From contig JAFGAR010000028.1 of assembly GCA_016933575.1 (NCBI GenBank), forward strand, positions 1 to 64,000: 64,000 bases of DNA. The letters are read 5' to 3'. Positions 27,866-37,150 of the stretch are shown in pieces. Every line of letters starts with the position of its first letter. Positions within the stretch are counted from its first letter, which is position 1. A model generated the notes under the pieces. That model made no database searches and was not told the DNA's origin. It was given only the letters and a program-made list of their open reading frames with translations. Origin of the DNA: Candidatus Thorarchaeota archaeon. GTDB taxonomy: Archaea; Asgardarchaeota; Thorarchaeia; Thorarchaeales; Thorarchaeaceae. A program made the position numbers and the translations under genes.

Positions 27866-28681
27866 TTGACAGCTACTGAAGTTAGACCCCTCAAGAGTGA
27901 TGATATTCCACAACTGATGGAGATAGATAAGGAAATTTTTCCTGATGATCCCTTGGAAGAGGATTGGCTAAAGAAGCGCATGGAGCGAGATGGTTGCTTC
28001 GTCCTCTGTCAAAATGAACAGATCCTTGGAAATCTCATTGTAGCTCCATACGGGAAAGATGAGGGTCATCTAGGTAGGATTGGTGTTGCCAAGAATGAAC
28101 AGGGGAAAGGTTATGGATCTATACTTATGGAGTACGCAATCGATTGGTTTCGTAGTAAAGGAAACATCAAATCAGTTCACCTCTATACACAGGACTTCAA
28201 TGAGACAGCTCAGAACTTATACAAGAAATTCGGATTTGAGAGGTCTGGGACTACATGGCATTATTTTGTACCATATGAAACTCTGAGAGCTAAAAAGCAA
28301 CTCACTGTTCAGACAATTAAGGATGATGAGATAGATTCAGTCGGAGAAAGATATGCGTCTCTTCCACCAGAACAGATTAGGAAATTGCTAACTTACGAAG
28401 AATTTCTTGTTCTGACATTGAAGGACAGAATAGGCAATGTTGTGGGAGTCTGTAGATTCACACCCTCATTTCCAGGATGTTTTCCATTTGAAATCACTCG
28501 CGTTGAATACTTTGATGATTTCATCGATGGTGTAGTTCGATTTGGTCTGCCTGAGTATGATTACGTGAGAGTTACTTTTACAGATATACCTGAACTAGCT
28601 CAACTCTGTGATGATAGAAGATATCGCCTTCATCATAGACTCCTCAAAATGACGCTACTACTCCAGCTCAAACAAAGTTGA
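27866..28681 (+). CDS. GNAT acetyltransferase with extra C-terminal domain
   Basis: Residues 3-135 form a GNAT domain with the acetyl-CoA loop GVAKNEQGKGYGSILM and FNETAQNLYKKFGFERSG. The C-terminal half (140-271) has no clear match and may be a degenerate second GNAT or a ligand domain. Start codon is TTG, since the in-frame codon at 27857 is a stop. Acceptor substrate is unknown. It is single, flanked by convergent genes. Confidence 0.75.
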   Translation: MTATEVRPLKSDDIPQLMEIDKEIFPDDPLEEDWLKKRMERDGCFVLCQNEQILGNLIVAPYGKDEGHLGRIGVAKNEQGKGYGSILMEYAIDWFRSKGNIKSVHLYTQDFNETAQNLYKKFGFERSGTTWHYFVPYETLRAKKQLTVQTIKDDEIDSVGERYASLPPEQIRKLLTYEEFLVLTLKDRIGNVVGVCRFTPSFPGCFPFEITRVEYFDDFIDGVVRFGLPEYDYVRVTFTDIPELAQLCDDRRYRLHHRLLKMTLLLQLKQS

Positions 28682-28689
28682 AACCCTAT

Positions 28690-28705
28690 CAGAAAAAAAA
28701 GACTC
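28690..28705 (-). terminator. T-run terminator after the Lrp-like gene
   Basis: Minus-strand GAGTCTTTTTTTTCTG gives eight T about 65 nt beyond the stop at 28770. Convergent with the end of the GNAT gene. Confidence 0.4.
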
Positions 28706-28769
28706 CCACTCTCATTTAACCGGTATCAAAAAACCTAGTAGACCCAACATCTTCGAAAGCAAAGAGCGG

Positions 28770-29735
28770 TTACAGATTGGCCTCAGAGATCATCTTTTCC
28801 AGTCTTATCCTGCCCAAGCGTGGGAATTTTTTAACTGGGAATGAGAGGAGTATGTCAATAGATTTTGTAAAACACTCGTTCTTAATCCTGCTTGATATTA
28901 GCTCTGCATCTCTGAAATGCTTAGTAACAAATTTTGCAAATAGAATAGGTTCCATTGCTGAAAAATAAGAATACCAATACTCGCCAGCAAACTCTGCCCT
29001 GAGGAACCCATCGATTTCATCCCTGTTGCATTCTTGTTCATTGTAAATGATTTTGAGATAAAACTCAGCGTTTTCGCCCTGGCTGAGATTCCATCTTGCG
29101 GCAAACCAGAATGCATGACTTTCTAGAAGCTCCTGAATAATCCTACTTACGCGCCTTGCTGTAAGACCAGTTCGTTCAGATATCTCGGTTACTTGCATTC
29201 GTGCGTCTTTAAGGAGTTGTTTTAGAACTCGTAGGTGCAGATTTTTGATCTCGAAGGTCTCTCCTTTTAATAACACTATAGTATGTAATTCAACATCTTT
29301 GACGGATGCTAATGTTCTCAGAAATGTACTAAGATTCTTGAGACCCTCAGCACCAATATATTCACAGTGTACTAGATAGGTTCTTCCAATACTCGTCACA
29401 ATCTGACCAACTTGGATGATATTGGGATTAGAACCAGAAATTTGAATGAATTCCTCTTCATCCTCAGAACCATCTGTGTGTATCAATGCGACAAGATAGT
29501 CTGAATTCATCATTGCAGGTTTAAAAGCAACTGTGAACTCCTCAATCACACCTGTATCAATCAAACGTTCTACACGCTTTCTCACAGCATTTGCAGTCAT
29601 TCCAAGACTCTCTGCAATTGCTTGATAAGATAATCTGCAATTGGAGTCGAGTGCGAGTAGGATGTTCTTATCCACAGAATCCAAAATATTCACCCTTAGG
29701 CAGTCTATTTGTAAAATTCGGATTTTCATAGACAC
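28770..29735 (-). CDS. Lrp/AsnC-like regulator with two HTH domains
   Basis: An AsnC-type HTH at residues 17-75 (SVDKNILLALDSNCRLSYQA, GMTANAVRKRVERL), a middle ligand-binding-like region, and a second HTH near 172-210 (LRVLKQLLKDARMQVTEI, TGLTARRVSRII), then a C-terminal domain ending SFPVKKFPRLGRIRLE. The arrangement differs from ordinary Lrp (one HTH plus RAM). GTG at 29693 is a shorter alternative, at the residue where the degenerate paralog 30559-31481 begins. It may control the adjacent ssb, judging by the linked duplication. Confidence 0.75.
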   Translation of the reverse strand: MSMKIRILQIDCLRVNILDSVDKNILLALDSNCRLSYQAIAESLGMTANAVRKRVERLIDTGVIEEFTVAFKPAMMNSDYLVALIHTDGSEDEEEFIQISGSNPNIIQVGQIVTSIGRTYLVHCEYIGAEGLKNLSTFLRTLASVKDVELHTIVLLKGETFEIKNLHLRVLKQLLKDARMQVTEISERTGLTARRVSRIIQELLESHAFWFAARWNLSQGENAEFYLKIIYNEQECNRDEIDGFLRAEFAGEYWYSYFSAMEPILFAKFVTKHFRDAELISSRIKNECFTKSIDILLSFPVKKFPRLGRIRLEKMISEANL

Positions 29736-29883
29736 GATTTTGGTTATGATGTAGGTCCTTCAGTAATGTAAGAAGAGCTCTAAATAAAATATCTATAAAT
29801 GGGATTATCAAAAAAAGGGGATATTCATTTTGAAAGTCTATGAGATCCTCGCTTTTTCAGTAGTGTATAAACTATTAAAAAAA

Positions 29884-29918
29884 GGATGGAAAAAGTAAGG
29901 ATATAGCTAGTTCCATCC
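29884..29918 (-). terminator. Long-loop hairpin and T7 tract after ssb paralog 2
   Basis: GGATGGAA (29884-29891) pairs perfectly with TTCCATCC (29911-29918). On the minus strand the stem is followed directly by TTTTTTT. Confidence 0.6.
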
Positions 29919-29956
29919 AATACCATCAAATGTCAATATGGATTCTAAAGAGTTCT

Positions 29957-30340
29957 TTATTGTCCACTGTGTTTTTCTGCAGACATGTCCATTTGCTGAT
30001 TAACATCAGTTATTGGTTCCTCAGCTGAAACAATAGAACCGAACTTGCCAACATGAAGTCTTAGACTACCTTTGAAGAGACTTGCATATCCATTTGTAAG
30101 AAGGTAAGATTCACCTTCCTTCACACTATCAATGGTTTCGTTCCATAGGGGCATTAGGACAGTTCCTGTAGAATCGCCAACCATGGCATCTAATACACGA
30201 TAGGTCTCTTCATCTCTACGTGACTCAACTGATCTTTCTTCGCTAGTGCTCATGACCTTGAAGGTAATGTTGACACTTTTCATTCCGGGCTTAAGCTCGG
30301 CAATTGTAGCCTCAATTGGCTCTCTCTTATTTTCACTCAT
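29957..30340 (-). CDS. SSB-like OB-fold protein (paralog 2)
   Basis: A 127-aa crenarchaeal-type OB fold: IAELKPGMKSVNITFKVMS, MVGDSTGTVLMPLWNE, GYASLFKGSLRLHVGKFGSI. It lacks the Gly-rich tail of paralog 1 and ends with MDMSAEKHSGQ. It could compete for or modulate ssDNA binding, or bind RNA. It lies just downstream of a frameshifted Lrp-like regulator, separated by a ~215-bp leader repeated elsewhere. Confidence 0.8.
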   Translation of the reverse strand: MSENKREPIEATIAELKPGMKSVNITFKVMSTSEERSVESRRDEETYRVLDAMVGDSTGTVLMPLWNETIDSVKEGESYLLTNGYASLFKGSLRLHVGKFGSIVSAEEPITDVNQQMDMSAEKHSGQ

Positions 30341-30545
30341 TGTTTATCACTCGCTATTGCGAATTCAGGTCATTCAAAACTAGGATAGTCCTCACGTGGA
30401 AGTACATGAAGGTCGTAAGTCCTCAATAAAACCAGTCAGAGAAGGTTTGCATAGTTGCTATGCCTGTATATTAAAAGTGCGGGAGTTTGCTTAAGGCATT
30501 ATGCATAGTGCTGGAAACAACGCTATCTATAACCTTCTGTAATCC
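30341..30545 (-). promoter_or_regulatory. Conserved leader of ssb paralog 2
   Basis: This ~200-bp block is repeated at 19527-19737 and 37001-37150. The hairpin GCATAG-TTG-CTATGC is kept as GCATAG-TTA-TTATGC in the third copy, with a G-T pair replacing G-C. It may be a long 5' UTR with a regulatory role. Confidence 0.5.
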
Positions 30546-30558
30546 TAGAGAGAACCAA

Positions 30559-31481
30559 CTATAGACCAGCTTCGCATATCATCTCTTGAATTCTGAGAGT
30601 ACCTATTCTAGTGAACTTGCGTACTGGATATGATAGTAAAACATCCACAGAATCACAGAAAGAAGTTCCCTTTACTTTTCTAGTAATAGGTCCAGCATCT
30701 CGAAAGTGTTCGGTTACAAACTTTGCAAATAGGACTGGTTCCATAGCTGAATAGAATGAGAACCAGTACTCTGAAGGATAGCTATCCCTAAGCCAAGCAT
30801 CAGCATCTTCCTTGGATGATGTCTTTTCGTTATAATGTATCTTAAGATAGAATTCTGTATTATTGCCCAAACTTAGATTCCATCTTACAGAAAACCAAAA
30901 GGCGTTACTCTCTTGCATCTCTTGGAGTGCTCTATTAACTCTTCTTGAAGTTATGCCAAGTTGTTCAGCAATCTTATTTACCGGCATTCGTGCATCTTCG
31001 AGGAGTTGTTTCAGGACGAGTAAATGAATACGTTTCACAGTAAACTTCTCCCCGCGTTGAATAGGAATTGTATGAAGTTCTAGATGAGTAACATGTTTAT
31101 TTGAGCGAAAGAAAGTAGCTAGCTCTTTTAGATCATGAGCGCTTTCATACTCAACATTCACAAAATACAGACGGTTTGAGCTGGTCACAATTTGGCCAGC
31201 TTGGACAAGGCCAAGAATCGTACCAAAATAATCAATCATCGCTTCTTCGTCTTCTTTTCCATCAGTTTGTACTAAGGCAACAAGATAACTGCAGCCTGTC
31301 ATTTCAGGTCGTAGAAGAACTATGAATTCTTCAATTATGCCACTCTAACCAGATTATTCAATCTCTTTCTAACAGCATTGGGTGATATTCCTAGGTCCAT
31401 CGACATAGCTTGATAGGGCTTTCTACAATTTCTATCCAAAGCAAGGATAATTCCTTTATCAATTGAATCCACTGCACTCAC
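30559..31481 (-). pseudogene. Lrp-like regulator with a frameshift
   Basis: Paralog of 28770-29735. From GTG at 31481 the reading frame matches the first HTH (SIDKGIILALDRNCRK, ISPNAVRKRLNNLV), then a one-base deletion near 31344-31347 shifts the frame. The protein continues in the next frame as SGIIEEFIVLLRPEMTGCSY to the end at 30559. The second HTH and the C-terminus remain intact, so the loss is recent or is a sequencing error. If an internal start (31302) is used, a protein without the first HTH could still be made. Confidence 0.7.
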
Positions 31482-31584
31482 CTGTGAGGTTCATTTAGGA
31501 AGAGCGAGGCACTAAATAAATTGTCTTCTGTAATCTAGAAGAGGGTAGGAGAATAGAATGTAATCTCGCACATGATAACAAAGA

Positions 31585-31635
31585 GAGAGAGAGGGATGGA
31601 AGGAGTTCTACTGGCACACTCTTTCAGTATGCACA
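31585..31635 (-). terminator. 3'-end element of the GGATGGAAGGAG family
   Basis: gagggatggaaggag precedes a weak ACTGGCACACTCTTTCAGT stem. It lies ~105 bp beyond the stop at 31739 and matches elements at 36550, 39505, 40080, 41045 and 41880. Confidence 0.4.
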
Positions 31636-31738
31636 GCTTTGAACAAAATATCCAATGATACGGTCTCTAACGGGGTTTCGAAGTGAAACCCGTGATTTAT
31701 CCTTGACTGATTATGAAGAATGAACCACTCTCTGCAGA

Positions 31739-32197
31739 TTACCAAAAGCTTGGCATAGGTATTGGAATAATGTAAGGCCAGAGATAGAGAATCAGGAAGA
31801 CGATAATGAATATCGTAATCATTCCAGCAAGAGTCTTTGAGTATCCCTTTGGAATGAGCATATCTTCATAATCTATTTTGCGAACAAGAGGGAAGAGACC
31901 CACATAGAATGTTGCAATAGAGATAATCATTGCAAGTAAAACCCATGGATAAAGATCTGGAGAACCAAAGATAACAATAACTGTAAGCATTGAAAGGAAG
32001 AAGATTTTCGTACCAGCAACCCAGTTAATCAAGTACTTTGCAAAGTCGTTTATTTCGGGATGTGATTTTGACTGTTCCCATGCTTTGAAAGCTCCAATCC
32101 CATTGGCTCTTGTAGAGTCCTTTTTGAAATAGAGCATGAGAACGCTACTTAATTCTAGCATCATGAATACAGCGATTGCAACAACAATGAGACTCAT
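31739..32197 (-). CDS. Small membrane protein, four helices
   Basis: 152 aa with hydrophobic segments near residues 3-22, 66-82, 87-107 and 125-145; the loop EQSKSHPEINDFAKYLINW and the KIDYEDMLIPKGY loop are polar. No family recognised. Single gene, flanked by spacer on both sides; the 226-bp gap to the SDR gene at 32425 has a TATA-like AAATTTAAATA near 32292. Confidence 0.55.
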   Translation of the reverse strand: MSLIVVAIAVFMMLELSSVLMLYFKKDSTRANGIGAFKAWEQSKSHPEINDFAKYLINWVAGTKIFFLSMLTVIVIFGSPDLYPWVLLAMIISIATFYVGLFPLVRKIDYEDMLIPKGYSKTLAGMITIFIIVFLILYLWPYIIPIPMPSFW

Positions 32198-32424
32198 TCC
32201 TTATCTGTAGATAGTGGCACCATAAATATCTAGTCGTATTATTTGGTATGGATCTATCAAACTATAGTTATTTTTTTTTTGCCTCATCGCAAATTTAAAT
32301 ACCAATGAGCTCTCGTATATTCTAAATTTAGCTAGAGAGATTTCCCCGAAAATAGGGATTGAAGAGATGTATGCTGTTCAAAACATTATACAAGTTCAGA
32401 TTTGTGGGTTGAGAGATTCATTGG

Positions 32425-33378
32425 GTGATTGAGTTGAGTAAGCAGAAGTATATACGTCAGTATAGATGGTCCAACGTCTTGGCAATGATGCAAGGTGGAG
32501 CAAAAGAGCTAAAAGAGTGTACTGATGATTTTAAAGGACGATTAGTTGTTATTACAGGAGCAACATCAGGAATAGGGTATGCAGCCGCAAGAGAGTATGC
32601 TTCACATGGCGCGAATCTTCTTCTCATTAATCGAAGCGAAGAAAAATCAATTGCTCTATGTGACGAGATACGTCAAGAATTTCAAGTAGAATGCGATTAT
32701 AAGATTGCAGATTTTTCGCGATTGACTGAAGTACGTAAAGTGGGAAAGGAAATTCTATACTCAGACCTAGACATCGATGTTCTTATCCATAATGCTGGAA
32801 TTTATTCAACAAAAAAGATAATCACTGAAGATGGTAATGAACTGGTCTTTCAAATAGACTATCTTGGTTCTTTCGTGTTGAACTACATGCTTAAGGACAA
32901 ATTGAAAGCACAAGGAAAAGCGCGTATCATCTTCGTAAACTCAGAAGGTCATCGCTTTGCTGTTTTTGGCATTGGTCTACATGATCCCACCTATGAAAAA
33001 CGTCGACATTCCGGTCTAGGAAGTTATGGTGTTGCGAAAGCAGCCCAACTTCTTTCAATGATAAAATTTGTTGAATATTTTGAGGGTAGCGGAGTTACTA
33101 TTAATGCCATTCATCCAGGAAATGTCAAGACTAATAGTGGTTCACAAAATGGTCGAATATATCGCTGGTATAAGAGAAACTTGATTGATCGTTCAGCGAA
33201 AGACCCACAAATATCTGCAACTGCATTGTATTATCTTGGCGTTTCAAAAGAGATTGAAGGCGTAAGTGGCAAGTTCTTCAATCTCACAAAGGAGGAAGAA
33301 CCTGCGCCTCCATCCTTGGACAGGGAGGTAGCAGAGGAGCTTTGGCATAAATCAATTGAGATGGCGGGATTAGAATGA
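32425..33378 (+). CDS. Short-chain dehydrogenase/reductase
   Basis: Rossmann dinucleotide motif VVITGATSGIGYAAAREYA, LIHNAGIYS, catalytic Ser in IIFVNSEGHR, and the YxxxK pair in SYGVAKAAQL, with the C-terminal IHPGNVKTN segment. 317 aa is slightly long, like the retinol-dehydrogenase-type SDRs. GTG start at 32425; a TTG at 32434 is possible. Its stop overlaps the start of the desaturase gene by 4 bp, so they are coupled and probably act on the same lipid or isoprenoid substrate. Confidence 0.8.
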   Translation: MIELSKQKYIRQYRWSNVLAMMQGGAKELKECTDDFKGRLVVITGATSGIGYAAAREYASHGANLLLINRSEEKSIALCDEIRQEFQVECDYKIADFSRLTEVRKVGKEILYSDLDIDVLIHNAGIYSTKKIITEDGNELVFQIDYLGSFVLNYMLKDKLKAQGKARIIFVNSEGHRFAVFGIGLHDPTYEKRRHSGLGSYGVAKAAQLLSMIKFVEYFEGSGVTINAIHPGNVKTNSGSQNGRIYRWYKRNLIDRSAKDPQISATALYYLGVSKEIEGVSGKFFNLTKEEEPAPPSLDREVAEELWHKSIEMAGLE

Positions 33379-34970
33379 GTAAAGACAACCATAGAACAAT
33401 TATTGTCGGCGGCGGAATGTCTGGAATAACCGCTGCAGTTTACTTAGCAAGAGCGGGTCATGATGTTCTCCTACTAGAGAAAAACAAGGAATGCGGCGGA
33501 CTCCTCAATTCATTTCAACGCGAAGGATTCACCTTTGATGCAGGAGCGCGATCAATTCTTAATGCTGGAATAATCCATCCAATGCTTAGAGAACTTGATA
33601 TTGAACTTGAATTTCTTGAAAGTCCAGTATCGATAGGAATCGAGAATGATATTATCAACCTTACGCCTGAGAATGCTGTAGATGAATATCGAAAATTGCT
33701 GGAAAGACTGTATCCAGAGAGTGCAGAGGACATCAAAGTGGTAATCTCAAAAATTGAGAGCATCATGAAAGACATGCAGACGATGTATAAAATTGATAAT
33801 CCAAACTTTCGGGAACAAAAAGATGGAGCCTATCTAAAACAGCTTCTAGGTTGGCTACCTGGATTCATCAGGGTCTTAGGTCGAATGGGCAAACAGAGCG
33901 AACCCGTTGAATCATATTTAGCAAAATTGACTTCAAATCAATCCCTAATTGATATTATAGCCCAGCATTTCTTCAAGAAGACTCCAACCTCGTTTGCCTT
34001 GGGTTACTTCTACTCCTATACTGACTACATCTATCCAAGAGGAGGCACAGGTGAGCTACCAAAAGCCTTGGTGCAGAAAATCATCGAGTTTGGTGGAAAA
34101 ATACAAACTGAAACAGAAATAACTGGAGTCAATCCTTCTGAGAAAGAAGTCAGAGACAAAAATGGTAACACGTATTCGTATGATACACTCATATGGAGTG
34201 CAGATTTAAAGACACTATACAGAATATTAGAATTAAATAATTTTGAAGAAAAGGATTCTCAAGAAATCCTGGAACAAAAGGAACTTCTTCTTTCAAAAAG
34301 AGGCTGTGATTCTGTATATTCATTATTTGTAGGTGTAGATGCACCTCTAGAGGAATTCAGCTCCAAATCAAACGGACATTTCTTCTATACACCATCGAAA
34401 CAAGGTCTTGGCGAAACGCACTGGTCTGAACTTGACTCTTTGATTGAGAATTTTGAAACGAAATCAAAGGATGATATTCTTCAATGGCTGGACAAGTACT
34501 GTCAATTAACAACATACGAAATTTCAATCCCTGCATTTAGAGATCCCACATTGGCTCCTAATGGCAAGACTGGTGTAGAGATAAGCATGCTATTCGAATA
34601 CGATTTGTTGAAGAAGGTTAAAGATGCAAATTGGTATGAAGAATTCCAATCTGAGGTAGAAAACCGTATGTTGGATGTTCTTTCCAATTCCATATATCCA
34701 AGTCTGAGAGATAAAGTACTCTTTCAATCATCATCAACACCACTCAGTATTGCTAAAATTGTAGGGACTTCAGAAGGAGCGATTGTGGGTTGGTCTTATT
34801 TATCACCTGTTCCTGTTGTAGACAATCTCAGAAAAATTCCTAGCTCCGTACTGACACCTATTCCTAATGTGTACCAAACAGGACAATGGGCCTATAGCCC
34901 AGCAGGTTTGCCTACAGCAATTATCACTGGTTGGAATGCTGCTCAGAAGATAATCAAGAAGAAAAAATGA
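33375..34970 (+). CDS. FAD-dependent phytoene-desaturase-like oxidoreductase
   Basis: Amino-oxidase/CrtI family: TIIVGGGMSGITAAVYLARA and ECGGLLNSFQREGFTFDAGA at the N-terminus, GGTGELPKALVQKIIEFGGK in the middle, and VYQTGQWAYSPAGLPTAIIT at the C-terminal FAD site. 531 aa is typical. CrtI relatives desaturate or saturate isoprenoids and retinoids. Coupled to an SDR, it is likely part of an isoprenoid or carotenoid-like modification. Substrate unknown. Confidence 0.8.
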   Translation: MSKDNHRTIIVGGGMSGITAAVYLARAGHDVLLLEKNKECGGLLNSFQREGFTFDAGARSILNAGIIHPMLRELDIELEFLESPVSIGIENDIINLTPENAVDEYRKLLERLYPESAEDIKVVISKIESIMKDMQTMYKIDNPNFREQKDGAYLKQLLGWLPGFIRVLGRMGKQSEPVESYLAKLTSNQSLIDIIAQHFFKKTPTSFALGYFYSYTDYIYPRGGTGELPKALVQKIIEFGGKIQTETEITGVNPSEKEVRDKNGNTYSYDTLIWSADLKTLYRILELNNFEEKDSQEILEQKELLLSKRGCDSVYSLFVGVDAPLEEFSSKSNGHFFYTPSKQGLGETHWSELDSLIENFETKSKDDILQWLDKYCQLTTYEISIPAFRDPTLAPNGKTGVEISMLFEYDLLKKVKDANWYEEFQSEVENRMLDVLSNSIYPSLRDKVLFQSSSTPLSIAKIVGTSEGAIVGWSYLSPVPVVDNLRKIPSSVLTPIPNVYQTGQWAYSPAGLPTAIITGWNAAQKIIKKKK

Positions 34971-34991
34971 ACTGAAAATGGAGAGATATTC

Positions 34992-35411
34992 ATGTCTGAA
35001 GTTGACAAACTAAAAAAAGGCGTTGGAAAACGTTTGATTCCTTGGGGAATCCTTAGTATCATAGTTGGACTCATAATGTATTTTGGTCTGCCAAATACAA
35101 TTCTGGGTGGTATTGGTCTTCAGGCACTGATCTGGGGATCAATTGATGTAATCATTGCATTATCCATTATCTATAAACAGAAGGAACAATCAGTCACGAA
35201 AATAGCCAAGACCGTATCAGGTAGTATAAAGGTGGATATTCTCGTTCAGATCATTGGACTTGTCATCATCGTGATATTCTTTCAAAATCCATTCTATATG
35301 GGTAACGGAATCGGAATCATCATTCAGGGATTCTTTCTCCTTCTTCTAGACAGTTCTTACCTGAAATCACTAAGGATTCTTGAAACAAAAATTGGAACTC
35401 AAGACACGTGA
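34992..35411 (+). CDS. Small membrane protein in the SDR/desaturase operon
   Basis: 139 aa with four hydrophobic segments (IIVGLIMYFGL, ALIWGSIDVIIALSII, IIGLVIIVIFFQ, IIIQGFFLLLL). It has GGAGAG 7-8 nt before its ATG and starts 21 bp after the desaturase stop. Probably cotranscribed with the two enzymes. No family recognised with certainty. Confidence 0.65.
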   Translation: MSEVDKLKKGVGKRLIPWGILSIIVGLIMYFGLPNTILGGIGLQALIWGSIDVIIALSIIYKQKEQSVTKIAKTVSGSIKVDILVQIIGLVIIVIFFQNPFYMGNGIGIIIQGFFLLLLDSSYLKSLRILETKIGTQDT

Positions 35412-35472
35412 TTAGGAATTCAAATGAAAAGAAAGAGAGAAGTCCTATATTTCACATAGGTCAGCTGGTTTA

Positions 35473-35754
35473 TTATTTGCTAACCTTTTTTCGCTGAGCT
35501 GAGAGTCTTTTCATCAAGGCGATTGCATACGAAATTAGTAGCATTGCAAAGTATAACATCGTGATGATTGGGTTTGTGAAATTGGCTCCAATCAGGAAAC
35601 CGTGGACAAAAGCGAAGGTGAGTACAATATACATCAATCCGTGGACGACACGCCAGTACTTTTTCACTCTGTTTCGCAATAACCCAGCGAGTATGGCAAT
35701 ATATACCAAATAGAGTGCAGGTCTTCCAGCTAGGCTCCAGAAGGTATACCATGA
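35473..35754 (-). pseudogene. C-terminal fragment of a ferric-reductase-like heme protein
   Basis: Residues SWYTFWSLAGRPALYLVYIA to the C-terminus match the last ~94 residues of the 208-aa protein at 11384-12010, including FAFVHGFLIGANFTNP. The first two-thirds of the gene is missing; the homology begins exactly where the HEPN remnant ends (near 35754). A frame running on to 35781 adds nine residues that come from out-of-frame HEPN sequence. Confidence 0.8.
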
Positions 35755-36060
35755 CATTCCTAAGTTTAACAAGCTCGACAAGATTACTACCGAGATTCTT
35801 GTCAGTTACACCATGGTTGGTAATGATTTCAATCGTATCTCTGTAAGTTTCAGGTGTACCCCAATGATGATGTGCTATAAGATGTGTGGCAATATCAATG
35901 ATAGATTGTGTGGCAATCTGAAAACTTCGTTCAATAGCAAGTTGCTAATCCTATTCTTTAGGAAATCTTCCTCTTCTATTGCAGCACCTGTTTTGAGAAG
36001 TTCAATCGAAGTCAGTATCTTGTCAAGCTTCATCTTTACTGATTGCTGGTCAAATGTCAA
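35755..36060 (-). pseudogene. Broken HEPN-domain toxin gene
   Basis: Starts MTFDQQSVKMKLDKILTSI. A frameshift near 35941-35948 moves the homology to the next frame, which then reads AIERSFQIATQSIIDIATHL, AHHHWGTPETYRDTIEII and LVKLRNVM. It is cut off there, before the RX4HXY active-site motif that the intact copy at 40125-40541 has. So both frame and active site are lost. Confidence 0.75.
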
Positions 36061-36066
36061 AAGTTC

Positions 36067-36468
36067 TCACACTCCAATCGATTGCTTGAGGTAATTGTCG
36101 ATGTAAATATTCCAATCAGGATATCTTATCAAAACGTATTCTACATAAGTTTGCCAAACTTCCGTATCATGCGCATAAAGGACTCTTCCATAATGTAAAA
36201 CTCTAAATTGAAGGGTGAATGAAGCCATGTTCAATAATGTCACATCAATGTGGGGCTCTTCAGATGAGTCAAAAAGTGAAAGGACTTCACCGAATATAGC
36301 AGGATATTGATCTTCACTTTATGATACCCTAAAACCAATATCAATATCGCTTTGTGGATGAGTGGTTCCAGTTGCAGTAGAACCAAAAAGGACAATGAAT
36401 TCCAGATCATCACATAATACTTTTTTAATTCTAGCAACAATCCTTTTGAGCTTCCTGTCCGAACTCAT
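36067..36468 (-). pseudogene. MNT-domain nucleotidyltransferase antitoxin with a premature stop
   Basis: Homolog of 40547-40957. It keeps the start and the GSX10DXD motif (FGSTATGTTHPQSDIDIG), but a TAA at 36319-36321 interrupts it after residue 49. Homology continues after the stop (IFGEVLSLF, IDVTLLN, YVEYVLIRYPDWNIY). Its spacing to the broken HEPN start (7 bp) is the same as in the intact pair. Confidence 0.75.
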
Positions 36469-36549
36469 GCATCTCTTTCTCCCAAAGATTTGTCATTTAA
36501 ACAACATAGAATGTTAACATATAAAGTCGAAGGTAATTCAATCTTCAAA

Positions 36550-36600
36550 AGAAAAAGGGATGGAAAGAGGTGCGATTAACGCATTCTCCTTCAAATCCAT
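36550..36600 (-). terminator. 3'-end element after ssb paralog 3
   Basis: AAAAAGGGATGGAAAGAGG precedes GTGCG...CGCAT. On the minus strand this reads as a small hairpin then a pyrimidine-rich tract, 17 bp beyond the stop at 36617. It belongs to the same family as the 39.5 kb element. Confidence 0.4.
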
Positions 36601-36616
36601 GAACATAGTTGTTCGA

Positions 36617-37000
36617 TTATCTGCGATTGTGTTCTTCAGCAGACATATCAATTGTAGAATTTATCTCAACAATTGGGGTTCCAGCTTTTTCAATTGTGCC
36701 AAACTTACCAGATTGAAGTCTTATATTTCCCTTGAAGAGACCTACATATCCATTAGTTAGAGTGTAGGTTTCGCCTTCTTTCAGAGTATCAATAGTTTCA
36801 TTCCAGAATGGCATTTGAATTGTACCTGTAGAATCGCCAACTCTAGCATCCAAGACACGGTGTTTTTGACTGTCACTACGGGATTCGACTGTTCTTTCTT
36901 CACCAGTGCTCATGACCTTGAAGGTTATGTTTACACTTTTCATTCCGGGCTTCAGCTCGGCTATTGTAGCCTCGATGGCTTCGATCTTAAAATCTGTCAT
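36617..37000 (-). CDS. SSB-like OB-fold protein (paralog 3)
   Basis: 127 aa: IAELKPGMKSVNITFKVMS, RVGDSTGTIQMPFWNE, GYVGLFKGNIRLQSGKFGTI and a short acidic tail MSAEEHNRR. Closest to paralog 2 in sequence and length. Lacks the Gly-rich tail of paralog 1, so it may bind ssDNA or RNA without the tail-mediated partner contacts. The shared upstream leader indicates duplication together with regulatory sequence. Confidence 0.8.
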   Translation of the reverse strand: MTDFKIEAIEATIAELKPGMKSVNITFKVMSTGEERTVESRSDSQKHRVLDARVGDSTGTIQMPFWNETIDTLKEGETYTLTNGYVGLFKGNIRLQSGKFGTIEKAGTPIVEINSTIDMSAEEHNRR

Positions 37001-37150
37001 AATGTATCACTCGCTCTTGCGAATTCAGGTCATTGAAAACTAGGGTAACTTCATGTGGAAGTACAAGAAGGTCGTTAATCCTCGATAAAACCAGTGTTAA
37101 AAGTTTGCATAGTTATTATGCCTGTACTACCGAGCTGCAGAAGTTTGCTT
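37001..37150 (-). promoter_or_regulatory. Conserved leader of ssb paralog 3
   Basis: The GAATTCAGGTCATT start and GGTCGT box as well as the GCATAG hairpin match the leader at 30341-30545. The rest of the spacer up to 37296 has an orphan gaggaatggaaggag element (near 37171) and a GGAGGAGG ribosome site for the next gene. Confidence 0.5.
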
